Origin: a virus | Length of the DNA: 64,000 nt | Direction: 5' to 3' (one strand) | Virus record (IMG/VR): IMGVR_UViG_3300021424_000003 | Location: 1-64,000 of that record | In this document: positions 59,601-64,000 of the stretch, in pieces | How positions within the stretch are numbered: position 1 is the stretch's first letter | How the letters are laid out: each line of letters begins with the position of its first letter | Notes under the pieces: generated by a model | Database searches by the model: none | Told to the model about the DNA's origin: nothing | The model's input: only the letters and a program-made list of their open reading frames with translations | Program-made: the position numbers and the translations under genes

Positions 59601-62600
59601 AGTAATGGCAAAAGTCATGCGGGAACAGAACATCCAAGTTATATTTGTTGGAGATAGTTACCAGGCTATTTACGGATTCCGTGGAGCATCGGACAGTCTC
59701 GAGAAAGCGGAAGCCACATATGACTTGCCTCTCACTGGGTCATGGAGATTCGACAGCAAGATAGCTGGATACGCAAACAGATTCCTAGCGTACATGGGTT
59801 CAAAAGATAGAATTCGTGGCGTAGGAAAGCCGGGTGATGGTGTTGTTGAACCAGAGTCGATGGTTGACCCAGATGCAATTCTGACAAGAAGTAACGGTGG
59901 GGCGCTACGTGCAGTTGTTGAGCAAATAAAAAACGGAAGAATCGTAGGGACTTCGGAAAACTTCAAGAAAGACCTAACGAAATTCGCATGGCACGCAATA
60001 AGTCTCAAGGCCGATAAGCCAGTAAAAAATCCACATCCAGAACTAGAGGAATTCTCTTCATGGCAGGAGGTTACAGATGCAGCCAACGCCGAGGATGCAA
60101 GCCCTCGACTAAGAATGCTTGTACAGCTATTCAATGACACACCAAACATTATCGAGATACTGGACCAAGTCGTTGTCGGTGGCAAGCTCAGGGGGGAATC
60201 TGGTGGAGGCTCCGGCAAGAGGATTCTTCCTAGCGAAGTAACAGATGGCTTTGAGATGTCCATAGACCCAAGCAGTCTGGGTAAATGGGCAGGAGACAAA
60301 AAGACATCCGTTTTGTACAAAAATGGAAAACTGTTCTTTCAGTTGCCATACACAGCAAAAGGCTCATCTGGTGATGACAGCAAAAAGAGCTGGATTAAAG
60401 AAAACTTAGGAAAAATCAATCGCTTTGAGTATGGCAAGCCAGAAGAGACTGGCGGCAAGTTTGCAGTATTCGTAGACGCAACACCAGAACAGGCTGCAAA
60501 ACTTCTCTCCGGAATAACATCGGGTGATGCTCAGGAAGTAGACGTCATGGTAATGACGGCACACAGGTCAAAGGGTCTTGAGTTCGGAAAAGTTCAGCTT
60601 TACGGAGACTTCCCAAGACCAAGAAAGAACAAGAATACCGGTGAGATGGAGTACCCAGCTCCGGAAGAGCAAAGACTTCAGTACGTTGCATCAACTAGGG
60701 CCATACGCGAACTAGACCCAGGCCCAACTTCATGGATATATAACGAAACATCTGAAGATGACGAAAGCCCAGGCGTACCTAGTGGTTTCTCGTCTGGCGC
60801 AAAAGGTAACCCAATGCCGAGCGCCATTGGTAAGGACATGGTTCTAGAAGACGGCGGCACATACGAAGACAACATGTTTAGGGGCACGTACGTTGCCGAC
60901 TTTAATGGCGGGAAGATGGTAATCCAGCCGGCAGGCAGGGATTCGTGGGCTGTTTACAGGGCAGACTTTATGGGCGGCGAAGATGGGCCTTCTTACAACT
61001 TCAGCTATGGTCCACCAACGGACGAGTCTGAGTTCAGTTCACTCGCAGACGCATACGAGCATGTTCTCAATTATGTAAAAGACAACGACATAACGCTTGA
61101 CCAGATGGATGGAAGTCGCCGCTCAAAGGGGAGTGAGTCCTTCTCGGTGGCAAAAATCGGAAACTCCGGTTCTGGAATATCTGAAAGATTTAGCTCAGGT
61201 CGCAAGAATGCCGATAAAAGATTAAAGGCAGCTAGAAAATTTTCAAGGGGGGGAGATGCCGATGATGATGGTCGTCTGTCTTCTGGAAAGAGAGATTCTG
61301 ACGAAGGGTTCGCATCGGGCCGAATACTGTCTCGACTTCGCGGCCGAGAAGAAACCACTCAGAAAGAAGCAGATGAACTCTATAAATGGGCGGCGGAAGC
61401 AAGCAAGAAGCGTCCCGACGACGAATACTTGAGTCGCGTTGTTGGTAAGGGCTCAGAATACGGAGAAGGTCTAGACGAAAAAGACTTCGAATACATACGC
61501 CAACAACAGCTCATTGATTTTATAGTCGATAACGACCTGCACCTACGCGACCCGGAAGGAGCTGGTCGAATATTAGATATATGGACCGGTGAAAGCCGGG
61601 GAAGAATTAAAGATAAAGACTGGGAGGCCCTGTCGGAACTCCGATACCGGCGCCAACAGAGAGAGGACGACGCATTTAATCGTGAAGCATTAAAGGACGT
61701 TGCCGAATCGCAAGGCATGCCACGTGACGACCAGCAAAAACTTGCCATTTTTGCGTGGGCGGCTTCTCGATTTGGGAAATATCCACTGGTAGAAGACGTC
61801 GTGAGAGGTGGGAGAACAAACATCCCAAACAGCCTCGACGACAGAGAATGGAAATTTCTTAAAACCGAATGGCTCAACAGCGACGCTCCAGACCCACAAC
61901 CACTCAACACTAGAATGACCAATGGTGACATGGGCCCAGATAGGTATCTAGAACAAGACTATCTAGCGTACATGCGCGAGAGCGGTATGACCGGCTTGCT
62001 GGAAAAGTACCAGACGCGAGGTGGACTGACCGGCAAAGATTGGGCTTATGTAAAGAAGTTACACGACGACCTTGGCCCAAGGGGATGGCGAAATCCAAAG
62101 AGTGCCTCATACAGGGGAATAACTAGAAAAGAAAGAAGGGAAATTGACAAAAAAACTGGACGCCTGAGTGATTGGGATGTTCTGACCGAGGCACAAAGAG
62201 CTTCACTAGAGAAGCGCAAGGAAAAATTCAACCTTACAGAATCAATGGCCAACGCGCTTTCTTCAGGCCGTACCACCCCGAATAAGCCCAAACAGGATGA
62301 TGGTCGTTTGTCTTCTGGCGGTGACCCTACTCCTGAACAGATTGAAGCGGAAGACAGAGAAAATAGGGCTGACTTCTACAAGAACAGCTCTGGTCTTTAT
62401 GAAAATGAACTTGCCGAATGGCTGGATGCAAATCCAAGCAAGACAGAAAAAGACTATGAGTCAAGCCCTGAATTTGCAGAGAGACTTGACGATATGGACA
62501 GCATCATGGGCGATTTCGCCGATGCTGAGGCAGAACGTCGTCTAGATGATTATGCAAATCGCATGTCGTCCGGGGGAAAGCCACCCCGTTATCCACGACC

Positions 62601-64000
62601 CCCCACGCTCGGAGCGTTTCTCGGTTCTACGGATGACTTATTCAAAAATGTAGATTCATGGGAAGATTTCAGGAATATATACAACGACCAAGAAATCATA
62701 TTTTTTGATTACGAAACTACCGGTTTAGTATTTGATGAATTCGGCAGAGCGACTAGCAACGGAGCACCAGTTCAGTTTGGTGCAGTAAAAATTAAAAACG
62801 GCAAAGAAATAGGCCGAATAAACCTATTCATGAACCCCGGCGAGTCGCTCGGAGAATGGTCGCGAAACAATCTCAAAGACATAGACGGAAATCCACTAAC
62901 AGATGACTGGCTTGGTGGACAGATTTCCGTTGAAGATGCTCACAAACAGCTAATCGAGTTCGCTGGGGCTGATGCAATATTCGGAGTTCAAAATGCAACG
63001 TTTGATAAAGCTGTTTTGGACGATGTGTTATCAAAAATGAAATCGGACTGGAGGCCGTCAGGCTACATAGATACACGAGAGCTCGCAAGCCTTGTGCTCC
63101 CCAGATGGACACCAGAAACAGAAGATGGGCCATTTCAGACAAACAAAGATGGTGAAAAGGTCCCTTCCTCAAGTCTTGCCGCAATTACTGAATATCTTGA
63201 CGTTGAGCTTGGAGATGGCCACCACAACGCAGATGTTGATGCTTTCGCAGCAAGCGAAGTAATGAGAAAAATGATTGATGGGGCAATCGAAAATGATTGG
63301 TCGCGAGATGCCCTATCAAAAGAAAAACGTGATTCTCGTCATGCGGAAACGATTGCAAAATTTGAAGAGAGCGTTCGGCAATTTGAGTCAGAATTAAGCC
63401 AGTATGGTCTATCTTCTGGGCGCCGCCAGCGGCCATCTGATGAGGAGATTTATAACCTCAGAATGTCTGGCCCAACCCTAGAGGAAGTCGGGGAGAAGTA
63501 TGGAATGACGCGCCAAGAAGTGCGCGCTGCAGAAATGCGCCATATCAGGAAAATGCGTGATGCCGACTTTGAGGCAACTGGGGCACAGACATCTAGAAGA
63601 GAGCGTCGTCTATCTTCTGGAGGGAGACCCACACGCGCCGGTTCAGCAAAACAAAGAGGGAAAGTAGTCCTCACAAGCCAAGAACCAGGCGGTAAGTGGA
63701 CTGACGTACCAGAAAACCAACTAAGTCGAAAAGACGATTTCTTTGACAATGAAACAGCTTCAAGAATATTGGATAACCCACTAGAGAATTACAACGACCA
63801 AACCGGCTGGCCAGTAGCTGCTAGGGATTTCTTCCAAAGCCTAGTTTTGCAGCAAGAAGGAAGAGACATTCCTGTAATGGATGAAGATGGAAGGTTCACG
63901 CCTGAAGGACGCAACCAAGTCAAGAAGATGCTTTTCGGCTCTAATGAAGCAAGGGAAAAATTCCTAGACCAAATAGAGTCAGGCGATGTATCTCATATGC
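53158..64000 (+). CDS. Giant polyprotein: prohead protease followed by helicase, exonuclease and HTH modules (runs off the right edge)
   Basis: A strong AAGGAG ribosome binding site precedes the ATG. The frame is open to the window end, at least 3614 codons; I read every codon and found no stop. Order of modules: prohead protease (about 1-180), an unassigned scaffold-like region to 745, three unassigned segments, sigma region 4-like HTHs (1238-1499), KTSC domain (about 1649-1712), KTSC-like (about 1825-1880), SF1 helicase (1895-2543), unassigned 313-residue part (2722-3034), DnaQ-like exonuclease (3140-3417), another HTH (about 3428-3468), then open. Eighteen [FLM]-[SA]-S-G sites lie at the borders. 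The position between portal and the expected capsid gene is that of protease and scaffold. Autocleavage into internal virion proteins is my inference. Confidence 0.9.
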   Translation, partial: MSKSFVNPEIQYKAATQGAINLDEARGIVECFVAGIGNKDSVGDVCAPGAFAKSLLRRKPRVVWGHNWNDPIGKVLEIYEVPANDPRLPSKMRAAGIGGLYAKVQFNLMSEKGKEAFASVAFFGEEQEWSIGYKTINAKFDQQMQANVLFEVELYEVSPVLHGANQLTGTISVKSDENNATAVMERAVSSIANADSENSPELKEVLYALRNIASMISDNEKHEYGMPSVMPSANRQPIPSMPSPAPSTAPRSVVKPTRPSIPENPMVVALRRELVARTGSNIIVRSAGDNVVVFDRIMSDGSSCTYRLAYHYADGEFMFGKPEKVNAQTVYTPETPGAPGDAYWGDDYSETPKSLQSGDFWSAGFYSELTSQPDTSNALMEVIESLQHLINEKSEYVIPVEPAEAFELRQMIDPVLEYYNADARVTEEGIVVKSAHNPELIEALDVATKSVLGKIRRGIGAGRRLDAPNIGGGKGRSRAARAIGAATGGVAGNLDPSKISLNDPDGDGWAREGSRNPVWVGFKKAVEKIAGSVGRKKKPSKDKQRARSAVNADKPGPPRVRSGAPWDAPLTPAPPRPSRVTLTDDAGARLRELGKERARELGFDRNIDPVLPRPRKKLTNQVSAAPRPGEGRSRASGESIANAIRRSKSAPNPVLGQEMANDVAKFGYPEEMSTDDLVRTVGKFRGEIAKARENLEKIQADRDSGKKVSSSEIGKARQSVDSLRQRASVYSSEISKRDKIKGSDRFSSGKAITPEDRRKRRHAPLGTTGEFDLPDEVATRNKHEEFVAEFRKNNGFWLDIPREGTVASMNTSEEWQRAREIATNVGILEWQENERNRRPKGFSEKARSSMDYLTWFGGYTKRLGDYLDREESSENVTDDELAGARAAVLDALAFRMATPTGPESQNTLAAMLADAGFGPNGKHEKAFGGRKKSSVVGFSSGRGNRVDTRVLDQLMNDGKEVSDDDVKAILMPNAGILMHPEYNDRTGEVSLGWKNVLESSLEDRSFNRGSQRAMIRLDDEGYQKFTEALEAANGELTPSDGLPSSSRSVRDREYPYSWGKSRMGAFSSGRKYPPEIEDELVFDSELGGNRAADRINTENVDMEIVPSSDIGLDGPDDGAWTVVGMYRGEDYGSVDYIYELDTFDSVEEARRFIETFDRLIDEEIRPGDPDFFLDIDNYNKDNKISLDDDLDSAISKAVQSRKDRENDPYDYGSLLSSVLSDRSLNLFGDGESRFSSGRNKAERRQSVKRVMAEDMADREVNLGILSRRMKGETLDEVGRAYGIDRGTVRQMEMREMKRLRDGATPSEILAYRMTGLTLDDMGRMLGMSREEVRRIESREIARMRLGGRDGSDAIFEGRKAGLSRNSIKKLTGMSMDDIATKERKGFERAVTREDVSHQIFDKYVTRFGEDELTDAELAEELGVSERIVSEVRAGAKKDILDARRGMDEHYSSLPEPTDEELQEMADYYANDFAREQGFGSYAEYKDYVSSVGREDDGERLSSGAGKRDLTFSQKVGQRVFEEAEKIAKEDNRDIFDTLDSLVFDKRMDSTNRRKDFDVAEMYSHINSLLFPEGARESRKRRLWRRERLSSGRTGRGRKNRRQGKSNQGAWSEEDLQRFRDRNVLRAKTRPGKRKDGPSAEEFSSGRKRIDTAGSSALTGAFYDADNKRLVVGFNKGGVYAYDGVTPEDIEEMHNAESKGAAMASIKKKYKGVRLSEADDSFKATKQGDEWVVNPDNETTYSISEDGGEFFVLRTSGSYARDGGQSGDEYYHPESFKNMDSAMKWVEQDFLPSITPEPWDEDDYDVDRLSSGGPARAAAQMQFDTRRSRKATEMTYDPQDGRVGITYNDGKQRFFSEVPYEVARAAGNPSKDIDNFIDDLERGKVGKEGGRFSSGASSVPRTDFDYSYQKFPPTEEQAVIADAVATGENVIVRAFAGTGKTSTLVMIAERLKRQDPKKKIVYMAFNKDIQLEAEGKFPGNTESRTGDSISWNWVKQTMGEAFTDRMKGNPPERVKSKGTRNKDISIHFKIKQMEHPDGLKDEKTGNPIVLDAVDVTKLVREAVKEFLISEDDEIGTQHFKKIQNVPPALLGHAKAIWDDMNDPDGVMKLDNSVFTKMWALSRPQLSDGVGLFKGKPSVIFFDEAQDINPVMAKVMREQNIQVIFVGDSYQAIYGFRGASDSLEKAEATYDLPLTGSWRFDSKIAGYANRFLAYMGSKDRIRGVGKPGDGVVEPESMVDPDAILTRSNGGALRAVVEQIKNGRIVGTSENFKKDLTKFAWHAISLKADKPVKNPHPELEEFSSWQEVTDAANAEDASPRLRMLVQLFNDTPNIIEILDQVVVGGKLRGESGGGSGKRILPSEVTDGFEMSIDPSSLGKWAGDKKTSVLYKNGKLFFQLPYTAKGSSGDDSKKSWIKENLGKINRFEYGKPEETGGKFAVFVDATPEQAAKLLSGITSGDAQEVDVMVMTAHRSKGLEFGKVQLYGDFPRPRKNKNTGEMEYPAPEEQRLQYVASTRAIRELDPGPTSWIYNETSEDDESPGVPSGFSSGAKGNPMPSAIGKDMVLEDGGTYEDNMFRGTYVADFNGGKMVIQPAGRDSWAVYRADFMGGEDGPSYNFSYGPPTDESEFSSLADAYEHVLNYVKDNDITLDQMDGSRRSKGSESFSVAKIGNSGSGISERFSSGRKNADKRLKAARKFSRGGDADDDGRLSSGKRDSDEGFASGRILSRLRGREETTQKEADELYKWAAEASKKRPDDEYLSRVVGKGSEYGEGLDEKDFEYIRQQQLIDFIVDNDLHLRDPEGAGRILDIWTGESRGRIKDKDWEALSELRYRRQQREDDAFNREALKDVAESQGMPRDDQQKLAIFAWAASRFGKYPLVEDVVRGGRTNIPNSLDDREWKFLKTEWLNSDAPDPQPLNTRMTNGDMGPDRYLEQDYLAYMRESGMTGLLEKYQTRGGLTGKDWAYVKKLHDDLGPRGWRNPKSASYRGITRKERREIDKKTGRLSDWDVLTEAQRASLEKRKEKFNLTESMANALSSGRTTPNKPKQDDGRLSSGGDPTPEQIEAEDRENRADFYKNSSGLYENELAEWLDANPSKTEKDYESSPEFAERLDDMDSIMGDFADAEAERRLDDYANRMSSGGKPPRYPRPPTLGAFLGSTDDLFKNVDSWEDFRNIYNDQEIIFFDYETTGLVFDEFGRATSNGAPVQFGAVKIKNGKEIGRINLFMNPGESLGEWSRNNLKDIDGNPLTDDWLGGQISVEDAHKQLIEFAGADAIFGVQNATFDKAVLDDVLSKMKSDWRPSGYIDTRELASLVLPRWTPETEDGPFQTNKDGEKVPSSSLAAITEYLDVELGDGHHNADVDAFAASEVMRKMIDGAIENDWSRDALSKEKRDSRHAETIAKFEESVRQFESELSQYGLSSGRRQRPSDEEIYNLRMSGPTLEEVGEKYGMTRQEVRAAEMRHIRKMRDADFEATGAQTSRRERRLSSGGRPTRAGSAKQRGKVVLTSQEPGGKWTDVPENQLSRKDDFFDNETASRILDNPLENYNDQTGWPVAARDFFQSLVLQQEGRDIPVMDEDGRFTPEGRNQVKKMLFGSNEAREKFLDQIESGDVSHM
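53698..55392 (+). other. Unassigned region after the protease (scaffold-like)
   Basis: Residues 181-745. It is mostly disordered or helical in appearance, with a Pro/Ser-rich stretch (P-M-P-S-P-A-P type) near 240-262, a small beta domain near 265-330, and a D-P-D-G-D-G-W calcium-loop-like motif near 505. A basic helical part rich in Lys and Arg follows. Protease-fused scaffolds in other phages have a similar extended character. It ends at the first F-S-S-G site (746-749). Confidence 0.45.
56869..57654 (+). other. HTH segment of the polyprotein (sigma-70 region 4-like)
   Basis: Residues 1238-1499 lie between two SSG sites. At least two units follow the sigma region 4 pattern: G-E-T-L-D-E-V-G-R-A-Y-G-I-D-R-G-T-V-R-Q-M-E near 1271-1292, and G-L-T-L-D-D-M-G-R-M-L-G-M-S-R-E-E-V-R-R-I-E near 1315-1336, each followed by R-x-x-x-R-(L/M)-R. 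A third, weaker HTH (L-T-D-A-E-L-A-E-E-L-G-V-S-E-R-I-V) lies near 1412-1428. They would bind DNA and possibly -35-like elements or the RNA polymerase beta flap. Confidence 0.6.
58102..58293 (+). other. KTSC domain of the polyprotein
   Basis: Residues about 1649-1712: A-F-Y-D-A-D-N-K-R-L-V-V-G-F, then G-V-Y-A-Y-D-G-V-T-P-E-D, A-E-S-K-G-A-A and I-K-K-K-Y. This matches the KTSC domain, a small beta-type module fused to nucleases and other nucleic-acid proteins, of unclear biochemical role. A second related unit (V-G-I-T-Y-N-D-G-K-Q-R-F-F-S-E-V-P) lies near 1842-1858 after the next SSG site. Confidence 0.6.
58840..60786 (+). other. SF1 helicase of the polyprotein (UvrD / FBH1-like)
   Basis: Residues 1895-2543, bordered on both sides by F-S-S-G. 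The motif set is complete in order: Q-like T-E-E-Q-A-V-I near 1914, Walker A A-G-T-G-K-T-S (1935-1941), M-A-F-N-K-D near 1962, D-E-A-Q-D (2141-2145), V-G-D-S-Y-Q-A-I-Y-G-F-R-G (from 2164), S-W-R-F (2195-2198), T-A-H-R-S-K-G-L-E-F (2467-2476), and E-E-Q-R-L-Q-Y-V-A-S-T-R-A (2503-2515). It should unwind DNA 3'-5' using ATP. The order and the A-F-N-K motif fit the FBH1-like branch. Confidence 0.88.
62575..63408 (+). other. DnaQ-like 3'-5' exonuclease of the polyprotein
   Basis: Residues 3140-3417, bounded by M-S-S-G and L-S-S-G. Exo I: F-F-D3184-Y-E3186-T-T-G. Exo II: V-Q-N-A-T-F-D3283. Exo III: G-H-H3356-N-A-D-V-D3361-A, the H-x4-D form of the DnaQ/epsilon family. All four acidic metal ligands are present, so it should be an active DEDDh exonuclease. 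A cleaved form could travel in the virion and process ejected or host DNA. Confidence 0.85.
63421..63609 (+). other. C-terminal sigma region 4-like HTH of the polyprotein
   Basis: Residues 3422-3484, alone between two SSG sites. I-Y-N-L-R-M-S-G-P-T-L-E-E-V-G-E-K-Y-G-M-T-R-Q-E-V-R followed by I-R-K-M-R is close to the region 4.2 pattern of sigma-70 factors. At about 60 residues it would be a free DNA-binding peptide after cleavage. Confidence 0.62.

Larger units (their letters stand above)
55393..63621 (+). repeat. Eighteen [FLM]-[SA]-S-G motifs, candidate protease sites in the polyprotein
   Basis: Motif starts (residue of F, L or M): 746, 938, 1066, 1234, 1500, 1588, 1642, 1808, 1891, 2544, 2678, 2707, 2718, 3034, 3051, 3136, 3418, 3485. 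Typical forms are R-F-S-S-G-R, E-R-L-S-S-G-R and G-R-L-S-S-G-G; one is F-A-S-G (2718) and one M-S-S-G (3136). The preceding residue is usually Arg or Gly, the following one Arg, Lys, Gly or Ala. They fall outside the recognisable domains and border them. F-S-S without Gly (at 2039 and 2646) occurs inside domains and is not counted. Confidence 0.8.

Noticed and set aside
60361-62400. G-S-S-G at 60361 and N-S-S-G near 62388 within the polyprotein
   Set aside because: No hydrophobic residue in front; the first lies inside the helicase domain, so cutting there would destroy it.

Overview
The window is part of a large tailed-phage genome with a contractile tail (Caudoviricetes, myovirus morphology). 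The calls rest on a tail sheath and tube, a tape measure, baseplate J/W/spike/hub proteins, a large terminase, an HK97-type portal and a prohead protease. The host is not stated by the sequence. An r1t-type holin candidate and a cassette of RuvC-like resolvase, HNH nuclease, Fe-S RecB-like nuclease and Rad52-like annealing protein are arrangements familiar from phages of Actinobacteria, so an actinobacterial host, possibly aquatic, is my guess and not a demonstrated fact. No plasmid, rRNA, tRNA, IS or CRISPR was found.

Layout. Positions 1-346 (-) hold the start of a secreted PA14-like protein. Positions 437-15722 (+) are a holin candidate followed by a long array of tail-fibre genes, built from repeatedly duplicated modules and tiny overlapping accessory genes, some of them truncated copies. 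Positions 15783-20520 (+) are an accessory metabolic cluster: small helical proteins, a 2OG-Fe(II) oxygenase, an unknown 268-residue protein, and a flavin-dependent halogenase. Positions 20571-24207 (-) hold a third copy of the small helical protein, a zinc-ribbon protein and glycine-rich fibre proteins. Positions 24263-42258 (-) form the tail and connector operon in reverse order: baseplate, spike, hub, tape measure with a terminal M15-type peptidase domain, tail-assembly chaperone with a probable -1 frameshift, tube, sheath, terminator/completion proteins, connector, and a histone-like basic protein. Positions 42341-50726 (-) carry an IbrB/IbrA-like ParB plus PP-loop pair, a second ParB-like protein, recombination genes, HNH nuclease and terminase. 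Positions 50770-64000 (+) carry a small membrane protein, the portal and a giant open reading frame.

The giant frame is the most striking object. It starts at 53158 with a strong ribosome binding site, is open without a stop to the end of the window (at least 3614 codons), and begins with a prohead protease domain. It then carries regions resembling sigma-70 region 4 helix-turn-helices, KTSC domains, an SF1 (UvrD/FBH1-like) helicase, a DnaQ-like 3'-5' exonuclease and a further helix-turn-helix. The recognisable modules are separated by 18 copies of a short motif, [FLM]-[SA]-S-G, most often preceded by Arg and followed by Arg, Lys, Ala or Gly. The simplest reading is a polyprotein cut by its own N-terminal protease during capsid maturation. 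It would release a set of internal virion proteins that could be ejected with the DNA. Two further R-L-S-S-G sites occur in the tape measure protein. The major capsid protein is not in the window and presumably lies to the right.

As a system, the right part makes and fills the head, the middle part builds the tail, and the left part supplies variable receptor-binding fibres plus enzymes that could hydroxylate or halogenate a phage or host molecule. Gene boundaries are usually ATGA, GTGA or TAATG overlaps, so the operons are tightly translationally coupled. Several apparent promoters share an extended -10 element (TGn followed by TAAAAT or TATACT).
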